Shown here: one piece after another, positions 54,215 through 62,106 of the stretch | Layout: every line of letters starts with the position of its first letter | Numbering within the stretch: the first letter of the stretch is position 1 | Source: Megasphaera elsdenii | Lineage (GTDB): Bacteria; Bacillota; Negativicutes; Veillonellales; Megasphaeraceae | Assembly: GCF_020539865.1 (NCBI RefSeq) | Contig: NZ_JAJBQV010000012.1 | Span: 1-62,217, forward strand | Length of the DNA stretch: 62,217 bases | Direction: 5' to 3' | Translations under genes and position numbers: made by a program | Notes under the pieces: generated by a model | Database searches by the model: none | Seen by the model: only the letters and a program-made list of their open reading frames with translations | What the model was told of the DNA's origin: nothing

Positions 54215-54894
54215 ACATTCCCTCCGATGACATAGCCGACACCGCGCACCGTATGGATGATTTTGCCGCCGTCGCCCAGTTTCTGGCGCAGACTCTTGAT
54301 GTGCATATCAATAGTCCGGCTCTCGCCTTCATAGGTAAAGCCCCAGACAGCTTCCATGATTTGTTCCCGCTTGAGGACAATATCCGTATTGACCAGAAGG
54401 TAGCGCAGGAGTTCAAATTCCTTGACCGTCAGGTGGCAGGGCTTACCGTCGACTGTCACGATATATTTTTCCTGGTCCAGGGAAACGGGACCATACGTAT
54501 AGAGATTCGTTTCCATACTCTGCCGGCCAGAACGGCGCAAGACTGCGCGGATGCGGGAAATGAGTTCGACGATACCGAAAGGCTTGCAAACGTAATCATC
54601 GGCGCCGCCATCCAGGCCCTTGACGATGTCGTATTCGCTAGTCTTGGCCGTCAGCATGATGACGGGCAGCGTCTTGTACTGCTGGGTCTTGCGCAGTTTA
54701 TCGAGAATATCGTTACCGCTCTCACCGGGCAGCATGATATCCAAGAGGAGCAGAGCCGGTATCCGTTTCTCTAAAGCCGGCCAGAATTCCTTACTGTCGA
54801 CAAAGGTTTCGACTTCGAAATCCTGGCTACGCAGGGCATAACCGACGAGTTCACGAATATTTTCATCATCTTCTACACAGTAAATCAAAGGCAT
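54211..54894 (-). CDS. phoP: PhoP-like response regulator, OmpR family
   Basis: A 227-residue regulator. Receiver domain 1-118 with acidic pocket EDDE, phospho-acceptor Asp in LLLDIMLPG (about 52) and Lys in CKPFG; winged-helix DNA-binding domain about 130-225 (FELLRYLLVNTDIVLKREQ region, RTIDMHIKSLRQKLG). It should activate pst genes under phosphate limitation. It is intact, unlike the kinase. Confidence 0.9.
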   Translation of the reverse strand: MPLIYCVEDDENIRELVGYALRSQDFEVETFVDSKEFWPALEKRIPALLLLDIMLPGESGNDILDKLRKTQQYKTLPVIMLTAKTSEYDIVKGLDGGADDYVCKPFGIVELISRIRAVLRRSGRQSMETNLYTYGPVSLDQEKYIVTVDGKPCHLTVKEFELLRYLLVNTDIVLKREQIMEAVWGFTYEGESRTIDMHIKSLRQKLGDGGKIIHTVRGVGYVIGGNV

Positions 54895-54981
54895 AAGGCT
54901 ACCTTCCTTTCATATAAAATTCAGTGTTTCATTTTATTCCATTATAGCGCAAAAATAAAAAAATCCCTGTAAAAAGAGAGT

Positions 54982-55016
54982 AAAAAAAGCGCTGTCACAT
55001 GAAGACAGCGCCTTAT
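54982..55016. terminator. dispersed-family hairpin before phoP
   Basis: Arms aaaagcgctgtc / gacagcgcctta with loop acatgaa, followed by the word aggggctcgcacgtg (55025-55039) shared with 7547-7561 and by a weak hairpin gcatgat/atcatgc at 55073-55098. Confidence 0.7.
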
Positions 55017-55108
55017 TACGTTGTAGGGGCTCGCACGTGGCGACTCCTACAGCGAGGAAAAGAAAGAAGACAGGCATGATAGTATGTACCATCATGCGCT
55101 CTTCCCTT

Positions 55109-56608
55109 TTAGAAATCGAAGTCCTTGGCCTTGATCTTGACCTGCCATTCTTTATCGACTTGTTTATACGTGATAGTCGCAATGAACGAGTGGAGGTCGC
55201 GGATCCAGGTATAATTGCGGTCCGAAATGTGGTCATCGTCGAGGTCCTGCGCCCAGGTAAAGATGACCGTATCCCGCGGCGTCAGGACATAACCGATGGA
55301 CAGACCATGCTGACGCGGGTCATCGAGGGTATCGAAACGGTACGGCGTATAGCCGCTGACATTGTGCTTCTTATACCAGAAACTAGTCCACAATCGGTCG
55401 TTGATACCCTGGTTGAGGATGACGCCCGAATAGGGATCGCGGCGTTGGGCATCATTCGTAGAATATAAATCCTTGCGGTAGCCGGCAAAGAAGCGCACAT
55501 TGGCACGCTGCCACAAGGGAATGGGCGCATGCGTGATTTCCGTGCGGAAGCCCTTATGGGTCCCCGTCTTGACGCCATCTTCAGCCCAGCGGCCCCAGTT
55601 GGCGCTGGAATCGACATAAATGCCGGTGTCACCGAGATGGATACGCGGTGCAAAGTATTCCAGTTCCGGCCACTTCGTAGCCCAGATATTATCGTCGTTA
55701 TCCGTACTTTCTTCCTTGCTGTAGCCAAAGCGGAAAGAACCGATTTTAGTACTCTTTTGTATCCGCGCCACCGGCTTGAGGCCATTCTTGGAGTTCAAGG
55801 CATAGCTGGCATGGAAGGTTAAATCACCAGAATCATTGAGCGGTATGTCGGCATAGCCACGGACACCGATACCGTCATCGCTGTTGTATGTCGGCCGCGG
55901 CATCAAGGTGAATAAATAGGATTTCGTATGCTCACTATCCAGCCGCCCTTCATAATGGCCATACGTGAACAGGCGGATGTGCTTGAACCAGAGGGCTGTA
56001 TTTTCTGCCGTGAATTTTTCACCTGGATAAATGCGGATGTCATCGCCGGTAATATAATAGTCCGGCATCTTGGCGACGGCGTGCGGCGTCGTAATCAGGC
56101 CGTGTTTAATGTAACCGATATTGTCGTACATTTCGGCATCAGTCCCGCGGATGTATGTCGTCGGGCCGACAAAGCCTTCGACTTTATCCATAGTCATGCC
56201 ACCATTCTGGCTATTATAGGTCACATCCTGGCCCGTCAGCGCATTGGTTTCGTTGACGTAGACGACAGGCCCTTTCGTATGGTAGACGCCGCTCTTCATG
56301 TTGCCTTCGACATAATTGGCGTGAACTTCATCCATGCCTTGTTTGATATCAACATTGCCCCGGCTCTTGACATAACCATCGGAGTTTCGGGCGATGAACG
56401 TATCAGCCGTCATATGGACGGGCTGCTGCGGCAGGATGACGTCCTGCGAAGCCGCGGCCTGATCCAAATCGACGGGCAGGATTTTCTTTTCTGTCACGGG
56501 AACGGCCATGACCTTATCTGTATGAAGTTTAGCTGTATCAGCTGCACTGGCCGAAAAGGTCAAGGGCAGCAGGGCTGCGATCATCGCCGCTGTCCACGTT
56601 TTATTCAT
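55109..56608 (-). CDS. short LptD-like outer-membrane protein
   Basis: A 499-residue secreted protein with a signal peptide (MNKTWTAAMIAALLPLTFSASA). Residues about 60-165 are an OstA-like jellyroll (MTADTFIARNSDGYVKSRGNV, HANYVEGNMKSGVYHTKG), and the rest is rich in alternating aromatic strands (YLFTLMPRPTYNSDD, FRFGYSKEES, VRFFAGYRKDLYS) ending in Phe, as expected for an outer-membrane barrel. Layout fits LptD, the LPS translocon, though E. coli LptD is near 780 residues. ATG 56608 has AGGTGA upstream and overlaps the preceding gene. Confidence 0.72.
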   Translation of the reverse strand: MNKTWTAAMIAALLPLTFSASAADTAKLHTDKVMAVPVTEKKILPVDLDQAAASQDVILPQQPVHMTADTFIARNSDGYVKSRGNVDIKQGMDEVHANYVEGNMKSGVYHTKGPVVYVNETNALTGQDVTYNSQNGGMTMDKVEGFVGPTTYIRGTDAEMYDNIGYIKHGLITTPHAVAKMPDYYITGDDIRIYPGEKFTAENTALWFKHIRLFTYGHYEGRLDSEHTKSYLFTLMPRPTYNSDDGIGVRGYADIPLNDSGDLTFHASYALNSKNGLKPVARIQKSTKIGSFRFGYSKEESTDNDDNIWATKWPELEYFAPRIHLGDTGIYVDSSANWGRWAEDGVKTGTHKGFRTEITHAPIPLWQRANVRFFAGYRKDLYSTNDAQRRDPYSGVILNQGINDRLWTSFWYKKHNVSGYTPYRFDTLDDPRQHGLSIGYVLTPRDTVIFTWAQDLDDDHISDRNYTWIRDLHSFIATITYKQVDKEWQVKIKAKDFDF

Positions 56609-57806
56609 TCGCGTCACCTGCTGTATTGGATTGAATGGTTACGACGGCCTGCTGGTCATCATTGTGTTTACTGTTATACAGGTCGACAGGCGTAACCGTG
56701 CCATCTTTCAGGCCGGCCTGCAAATCACCGTTGCTGCTCTGAGGCGCCGTATCGGTATCGGTATCGGTGTCGGTGTAGGTACCGGCATCGCCAGTCCCAC
56801 TATTATCGACATCATTATTGGTGACAGGAGCAAAAGTAGGTACCTGTACGCCGCTGGCAGCCATATTGGCCGTCTTCATGTCATCCATGACACCACTTTC
56901 CTTGAAACCTACGACTTCGGCATTTTCCTTGGTTTCAGCATACATCGTCGTCCCTGCCGGGATATCGACTTCATTGCCATGGACGAAAAGACCGCCGACC
57001 AGGCCAACCGGCCCGAGGATGATGGCCCCTGCTGCAGATGCGCCAACAGCACCGGCCATGCGCTTATATTCTTCTTTCGTCTTATCGCCGACTGTCAAGA
57101 CTACTGGTGATCCATCGGCAGCGCGGACATTGTCATAGGTAATCTCGATTTTGCCGTCCTTGCCAAAGCGCCCGGACTTCCGGGCCTTGGTAACTGTCCC
57201 CGTCGCTTCCATGCCGCGAGGGATGGCGATGACATCGCCGACACAAATATCATCGGCAACAGCAAAGCGGACGACGTCACCTTCCTGAATGGTCTTAGAG
57301 TTAAGGGCATCGATATTGTTCATCGTCACCAGGGTATTCGCCGGGATAGTGACGGTCTGGGACACGTACTTCTTATTGCCCAGGAGCGTGCGGCGTAACG
57401 CTAGGACGCGGCCTTCCAGGGAACCGCTGACGGTCTTGCCATCGATGCTCTGTTCCAGCGATTCCACGCGGACCAAGAGGGGTTCATCGGTAATCTGACC
57501 GGAATACTGCCACTGCATGAGATTAACTGCCGTCAACAGGGACAAATCGGACCCAGAATTTCCATATACATCTTTATATAAAGCATTCGTCTTGTCCTGC
57601 AGGCTGCCAGAAACAGTCGACTGGCCATTGAGCAGTTTGTCCAGGGCAGCAATGCGGTCGTTCAGGGAACCGGTCTGCGTCGTCCCGTAGACTGTCGTTT
57701 CTACTTTATCTGCTTTTTCCAGAATCGTATAATCGGCCGCACCGGCTGCCATAGTTCCACACACGGCTATGACGGCCAGGATGCATGCTACTTTCTTCTT
57801 CCACAT
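56601..57806 (-). CDS. secreted protein of unknown function, partner of the LptD-like protein
   Basis: A 401-residue protein with a signal peptide (MWKKKVACILAVIAVCGTMA, cleaved near AAGAAD). Three copies of a short motif follow (TGSLNDRIAALDKLLNG, SGSLQDKTNALYKDVYG, SGSLEGRVLALRRTLLG), so the N-terminal part is a repeat domain. A glycine-rich stretch (AGAVGASAAGAIILGPVG) could cross or enter a membrane. The tail is low complexity with a Thr-Asp run. GGAGG precedes ATG 57806; the gene overlaps the LptD-like one. I do not recognise a family; an envelope assembly role is inferred from the pairing. Confidence 0.6.
   Translation of the reverse strand: MWKKKVACILAVIAVCGTMAAGAADYTILEKADKVETTVYGTTQTGSLNDRIAALDKLLNGQSTVSGSLQDKTNALYKDVYGNSGSDLSLLTAVNLMQWQYSGQITDEPLLVRVESLEQSIDGKTVSGSLEGRVLALRRTLLGNKKYVSQTVTIPANTLVTMNNIDALNSKTIQEGDVVRFAVADDICVGDVIAIPRGMEATGTVTKARKSGRFGKDGKIEITYDNVRAADGSPVVLTVGDKTKEEYKRMAGAVGASAAGAIILGPVGLVGGLFVHGNEVDIPAGTTMYAETKENAEVVGFKESGVMDDMKTANMAASGVQVPTFAPVTNNDVDNSGTGDAGTYTDTDTDTDTAPQSSNGDLQAGLKDGTVTPVDLYNSKHNDDQQAVVTIQSNTAGDANE
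56748..56782. repeat. hexanucleotide repeat in the secreted protein gene
   Basis: About five units of a 6-bp repeat (ggtatc, drifting to ggtgtc and ggtgta) encode the alternating Thr-Asp stretch. Copy changes keep the frame, so length variation would be tolerated. Confidence 0.7.
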
Positions 57807-57988
57807 AGGCGTAACCTCCAAATTCCAGTTTTTTCTATGCTAACTCTATCGTCTTGGCTTTTCTGAATACTACCTCCATTATATAAGACTCATGTATAAA
57901 TTGCAATAAAATGGTGACGTCTCAGCTCTTTGAGGTCTTATTTTTTAATTAATAATTATTTTCAATTGAAAGTTTTACAAAATTACTC
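57807..57988. other. AT-rich gap before rubrerythrin
   Basis: No gene. Two divergent transcription units start here; the rubrerythrin promoter and operator begin at 57989. No clear promoter of the minus-strand gene could be fixed. Confidence 0.35.
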
Positions 57989-58017
57989 TTGATTTTCCCC
58001 CATCAGTCTGTTATAAT
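57989..58017 (+). promoter_or_regulatory. promoter of rubrerythrin
   Basis: TTGATT (57989-57994), 17-nt spacer and TATAAT (58012-58017). The -10 box is inside a 19-bp dyad. Confidence 0.75.
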
Positions 58018-58028
58018 ATAATTATAAC
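58010..58028 (+). promoter_or_regulatory. PerR-like operator of rubrerythrin
   Basis: GTTATAAT-ATA-ATTATAAC is a perfect dyad. Its half-site is that of the PerR box (TTATAAT), but the spacer is 3 nt instead of 1. Overlap with the -10 box predicts repression relieved by peroxide or oxygen. Confidence 0.55.
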
Positions 58029-58105
58029 AAATAAAGATTATTTGTTAGTATTCAGTTAATATCCATTTTATTCAAAATGTATTATAATATCAGGAGGAAT
58101 GAATG

Positions 58106-58654
58106 ATGAAAAAATTTGTATGCGGTATCTGCGGTTTTGTTTATGAAGGTACGGAAGCTCCGGAAAAGTGTCCTCAGTGCGGCGCTCCGAAAGAAAAATT
58201 CACGGAACTCGTCGCTGGCGTCAAAGAATATGCTGACGAACATCGCGTAGGCATCGCAAAAGGCGTTGACGAACGTATCCTCGAAGGCCTTCACCTCAAC
58301 TTCACTGGTGAATGTTCCGAAGTCGGCATGTACCTCGCTATGAGCCGTGTCGCTGACCGCCAGGGTTATCCTGAAGTCGCTGAAGCTTACAAACGCATCG
58401 CTTTTGAAGAAGCTGAACACGCTGCTAAATTCGCTGAACTCCTCGGCGAAGTCGTTACGGACGATACCAAGACCAACCTCGAAATGCGTGCTGCTGCTGA
58501 ACAGGGCGCTTGCGCAGGCAAGAAAGAAATCGCAACTCTTGCTAAACAGCTCAATCTCGACGCTATTCATGACACCGTTCATGAAATGGCAAAAGATGAA
58601 GCTCGTCATGGCCGCGTATTCGATGGCCTCTTGGCTCGCTACTTCGCAAAATAA
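58106..58654 (+). CDS. rubrerythrin with N-terminal rubredoxin domain
   Basis: A 182-residue protein. Residues 1-35 are a rubredoxin-type iron site ([10 protein letters not shown] and [11 protein letters not shown], four Cys), followed by a four-helix ferritin-like di-iron domain with EEAEHAAKF and [14 protein letters not shown]xxH motifs. The order is reversed relative to classical rubrerythrin. It would reduce hydrogen peroxide using electrons from NADH via other carriers, protecting an anaerobe. Start ATG 58106 is 8 nt behind AGGAGG; an ATG one codon earlier is possible. Codon use (many gct, cgt, gaa) suggests high expression. Confidence 0.92.
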   Translation: MKKFVCGICGFVYEGTEAPEKCPQCGAPKEKFTELVAGVKEYADEHRVGIAKGVDERILEGLHLNFTGECSEVGMYLAMSRVADRQGYPEVAEAYKRIAFEEAEHAAKFAELLGEVVTDDTKTNLEMRAAAEQGACAGKKEIATLAKQLNLDAIHDTVHEMAKDEARHGRVFDGLLARYFAK

Positions 58655-58672
58655 TAATCTCTTGGGGATACA

Positions 58673-58706
58673 GAAAGGCGCTGTCGCATGAAGACAGCGC
58701 CTTTTT
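58673..58706. terminator. dispersed-family hairpin between rubrerythrin and lysR
   Basis: Arms aaaggcgctgtc / gacagcgccttt with loop gcatgaa, identical core to 52398-52435. It serves both convergent genes. Confidence 0.85.
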
Positions 58707-58712
58707 CTATAT

Positions 58713-59636
58713 TCAATGAACGACGTCGCAAATGACGCTGATGACGGCTTTATCGGCTTTGGACAAGTAACGTCCCCGTTTATAGGCTAAGACGACATCC
58801 CAGTCGTCCAGATAGGCCCGCAGGGAAAAATATTTCGGTTCCACAGCCGGGATATTAGATAAAGCCAGACCGCCCGGAACGATAGCCGCACCGACGCCGA
58901 TGCCGGCCAAAGTCTGGGCCGTAGCCATGTCGATAGTTTCCAGCGCCACTATCGGCGATATATCCAGGGCTTTAACAAGCGCAAAAAAGGAATGGCGCAA
59001 TTCCTGTCCTTCTTTCATGACCAAGAAAGGATGACCGTCGAGACTGTGATAATCAAAGACAGGATAATGGGAGTGGAGGCTCTTGTCATGCAGCGGTTCC
59101 CGTCCCAGTTCCCAGTCTGGCGAGATAGCTAAGAGCAATTCTTCCTGAAAAAGTTCGATATAATCCAAGTCCGTATGCCCTGTCGGCCTGACGACGATGG
59201 AAAAATCAGTCTTCCCTTGGAGGGCGAAACTCTCTAATTCCCGCGTCGTCCCTTCTTCCAGGCAGATATCGATGTGCGGATAGCGTTCGTTGATGATGGG
59301 AATAGCCTTCGCCAAAATCGTCGAACTGCGATAATTAGAACAGCCAATGCACACGGTACCGCCAATGGTCTGCCCCAAATCCTGGATACGCTGCTCCCGG
59401 ACCTTGCACAAATCTTGTATCTGCTCTTCAATATCCAAATAGATACGCCCGGCTTCCGTCAAGGTCACAGGCTGATGGGAACGATCAAAGAGAGCTGCGC
59501 CGATATGGCGTTCGATACGGCGGATAAATTGACTCAGCGACGGCTGGGTGATATATAATTTTTCGGCTGCCGCCATAAAACTCCCTGTTTCAGCAATTTT
59601 ACGGATATATTCATATTCGCGTCTTTCCAAATCCAC
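58713..59636 (-). CDS. LysR-family regulator
   Basis: A 307-residue regulator with N-terminal helix-turn-helix (about 15-60: TGSFMAAAEKLYITQPSLSQ) and a periplasmic-binding-like effector domain (about 90-300). Start is GTG 59636 behind AAGGAGG. It is divergent from the uspA gene, with a dyad between the two starts, so the uspA/radical SAM unit and itself are probable targets. The effector is unknown. Confidence 0.88.
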   Translation of the reverse strand: MDLERREYEYIRKIAETGSFMAAAEKLYITQPSLSQFIRRIERHIGAALFDRSHQPVTLTEAGRIYLDIEEQIQDLCKVREQRIQDLGQTIGGTVCIGCSNYRSSTILAKAIPIINERYPHIDICLEEGTTRELESFALQGKTDFSIVVRPTGHTDLDYIELFQEELLLAISPDWELGREPLHDKSLHSHYPVFDYHSLDGHPFLVMKEGQELRHSFFALVKALDISPIVALETIDMATAQTLAGIGVGAAIVPGGLALSNIPAVEPKYFSLRAYLDDWDVVLAYKRGRYLSKADKAVISVICDVVH

Positions 59637-59676
59637 AAGGCCTCCTTATTTAATGAAAACATTTTGTATACCTAAT

Positions 59677-59694
59677 TATAGCGCATAAGCTATA
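59677..59694. promoter_or_regulatory. LysR-type binding dyad
   Basis: TATAGC-gcataa-GCTATA is a perfect 6-6-6 dyad with the T-N11-A core expected for LysR regulators. It lies 40 nt before the lysR GTG and about 80 nt before the uspA ATG. Confidence 0.6.
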
Positions 59695-59726
59695 GTGAGT
59701 ATATGACAAAACCACTTTGACGCCAG

Positions 59727-59765
59727 CCTCCTTCAAGGCTATCCTATAGGTACCCTTGAAGGAGG
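59727..59765 (+). promoter_or_regulatory. hairpin covering the uspA ribosome site
   Basis: Arms cctccttcaagg (59727-59738) and ccttgaaggagg (59754-59765) pair over 12 bp without a mismatch. The right arm contains the whole Shine-Dalgarno AAGGAGG of uspA (ATG 59773). The loop is 15 nt. The gene should be translated poorly unless the hairpin is opened. Confidence 0.65.
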
Positions 59766-59772
59766 TATTTTC

Positions 59773-60672
59773 ATGAAATCATATCAGCATATCCTCGTCC
59801 CCATCGACGGGTCCGATCATTCCAAACAAGCCTTGCAGCACGCTATCGATATCGCCAAGATTACTGGCGGTGCCATTACCCTGCTGAACGTCGCCAACAT
59901 GGCCGATATCATCAATCAGTTCGGGCAAATGGAAAATACGAGCGAATTGACGATAGATGAAATGACAGCTTCGGCTCAGGCCAATAGTACAGGCCTGTTA
60001 AAACAATTTGCCTCCATGGTACCCGATTCGATTCCGGTACAATCGATATTTGAACTCAGCGCCCCGGAAGCGGCCATCTTGGAAGAACAGAAATCCCAAT
60101 CGGCAGATCTCATCTGCATGGGGCGCGGCGGCGGCCAGGCCCTCAAGAATTTCCTTCTCGGCAGTGTCAGCACCTACGTCATCACTCATGCGCCCTGCCC
60201 GGTTCTCTTGGCACGCGATGAAAAGAAAGGGCCTTACCGGCATATTCTGGTACCCATAGATGGGTCTGAATCTTCTTTGCAGGCCCTGAAGCAGGCTGAA
60301 ATCCTGGCCAAAGGCGATGGCGCTTCCCTGACCGTCCTCTACGTCGCCAGTGTCAGCGACAGCCTGCGCGATACAGACATCCCCAATACGCTGGAACCGC
60401 ATAAATTGCAGGAATTAGCCGATCACATGCGGACCAAAGGCCATAACGCCTTCCTCCGCTGCCAAAAAGAATTGTCATCGCAAGTTCCCTTGAACTGCCT
60501 GTATAAAATCGGCTCTCCCGGTCCGGTCATCTTGCAGACGGCAGCCGATACGGAAACGGACCTCATCGTCATGGGCAGCCGCGGTTTGAACCGCATCGAA
60601 AGCGTCCTCTTGGGCAGCGTCGGCCGCTACGTATCTTCCCATTCAGGCCTTCCTGTCCTCATCATTCGTTAA
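59773..60672 (+). CDS. tandem universal stress protein
   Basis: A 299-residue protein made of two UspA domains (1-147 and 152-299). Each starts with HILVPIDGS and ends with a nucleotide-binding loop: MGRGGG-9-GSVSTYVITHAPCPVLLAR and MGSRGL-9-GSVGRYVSSHSGLPVLIIR (loops shown split). Tandem UspA proteins bind ATP or other ligands and act under stress or energy limitation. The ribosome site is buried in a 12-bp hairpin. A radical SAM gene follows 36 nt later on the same strand. Confidence 0.88.
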   Translation: MKSYQHILVPIDGSDHSKQALQHAIDIAKITGGAITLLNVANMADIINQFGQMENTSELTIDEMTASAQANSTGLLKQFASMVPDSIPVQSIFELSAPEAAILEEQKSQSADLICMGRGGGQALKNFLLGSVSTYVITHAPCPVLLARDEKKGPYRHILVPIDGSESSLQALKQAEILAKGDGASLTVLYVASVSDSLRDTDIPNTLEPHKLQELADHMRTKGHNAFLRCQKELSSQVPLNCLYKIGSPGPVILQTAADTETDLIVMGSRGLNRIESVLLGSVGRYVSSHSGLPVLIIR

Positions 60673-60708
60673 CCCTTACTTCATTAACCCCCTCAGGAGA
60701 TGATTCCC

Positions 60709-62106
60709 TTGAATAAACTCATGTATAAAGCTCAAAAAGAATCGGTCGCCCTCTTGGTCAACCGTATCATGGCTGAAAAAAATCCAGAAGACCGCAAGAA
60801 AATGTTGAAACGCCTGACAACGATTATGGAAACGTTCTTCGGCGATTTATTTGAAGAAGAATCTTTTGCCAATGCCCGCAAGCTCATTGACGAAGGAGGC
60901 AAGTGGTTCCAATTCCTCAACCGAGCCCTGGATACACTCAACCCCAATGTAGTCCGCACAGCCGTCATGGACTTGGGCTTTGAATCCGGTTTCTACGGTC
61001 TGCGTACACGGGACGAAGCCAAAGCCAAATATCACTGCAATATTCCCTGGGCCATCCTCTTCGACCCGACCAGCGCCTGCAACCTGCACTGCATCGGCTG
61101 CTGGGCTGCCGAATATGGCCACACCTTGAATCTCTCTTATGACGTCATGGATAAAATCGTATGTCAAGGGAAAGAAGTGGGCTGCCATTTCTACCTCCTC
61201 ACTGGCGGCGAACCACTGGTCCGCAAAGCGGACATCCTGAAACTCTGCCGGAAACATCCGGACTGCGAATTCCATGCCTTCACCAATGGGACGCTCATCG
61301 ACGATGCCTTCTGCCAGGAAGTCGTCAAGGTAGGCAATCTCAGCTTCTCCCTCAGCGTCGAAGGCTTCCGTGAAGTCAATGACAGCCGCCGCGGCGAAGG
61401 CGTCTTCGACAGAGTCATGCACGCCATGGACCTGTTGCGCCAGTACGGCATCGTCTTTGGTACTTCCATCTGCTATACTAGCAAGAATATCCAGACCGTC
61501 ACATCCGATAAATTCCTCGACCTCCTCATCAGCAAAGGTGCTTGGTTTACGTGGTACTTCCACTATATGCCCGTCGGCAATGATGCCTCTGTCGATTTAC
61601 TGCCCACGCCGGAACAGCGGACTTATATGGTACGGCGTATCCGTGAAATCCGCAGCGTAAAAGGTGGCAAACCCATTTTTGCCATCGACTTCCAGAACGA
61701 TGGCCAGTTCATCGACGGCTGCGTCGCTGGTGGCCGCAACTACTGCCATATTAATCCGAATGGCGACGTCGAACCGTGCGTCTTCATCCACTATTCCAGC
61801 GCCAATATTAACGACCAGGATCTCATTACCTGTCTCCAGCAGCCCTTATTCAAGGAATATGCCAAAGGGCAGCCGTTCAACCATAATCATCTCCGCCCTT
61901 GCCCGATGTTGGAAAATCCGCAGGCCCTCGTCGATATGGTCAAACGAACGGGAGCGAAATCGACGGATATGCAGTCCCCAGAATCGGTCGAACACCTCTG
62001 CGCCAAATGCAAAGCCTATGCTAAACACTGGCAGCCGGCAGCCGATAAGTTATGGACCAATATCGTCCAAGACGATAAAAAATCGTCAGAACAGGAAATT
62101 TCGTAA
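60709..62106 (+). CDS. radical SAM enzyme with SPASM-like C-terminal cysteines
   Basis: A 465-residue enzyme. A helical N-terminal region (1-115) precedes the radical SAM core with SACNLHCIGCW (CX3CX2C), LTGGEPLV and SLSVEGFREVND. The C-terminal third has further cysteines (GCVAGGRNYCHINPNGDVEPC, then RPCPML and LCAKCKAY), suggesting one or two auxiliary Fe-S clusters as in SPASM enzymes; the longest motif is quoted by its ends, GCVAGG to VEPC. No precursor peptide gene is visible next to it. Start is TTG 60709 after AGGAG; the ATG three codons earlier touches the ribosome site. Substrate unknown. Confidence 0.75.
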   Translation: MNKLMYKAQKESVALLVNRIMAEKNPEDRKKMLKRLTTIMETFFGDLFEEESFANARKLIDEGGKWFQFLNRALDTLNPNVVRTAVMDLGFESGFYGLRTRDEAKAKYHCNIPWAILFDPTSACNLHCIGCWAAEYGHTLNLSYDVMDKIVCQGKEVGCHFYLLTGGEPLVRKADILKLCRKHPDCEFHAFTNGTLIDDAFCQEVVKVGNLSFSLSVEGFREVNDSRRGEGVFDRVMHAMDLLRQYGIVFGTSICYTSKNIQTVTSDKFLDLLISKGAWFTWYFHYMPVGNDASVDLLPTPEQRTYMVRRIREIRSVKGGKPIFAIDFQNDGQFIDGCVAGGRNYCHINPNGDVEPCVFIHYSSANINDQDLITCLQQPLFKEYAKGQPFNHNHLRPCPMLENPQALVDMVKRTGAKSTDMQSPESVEHLCAKCKAYAKHWQPAADKLWTNIVQDDKKSSEQEIS

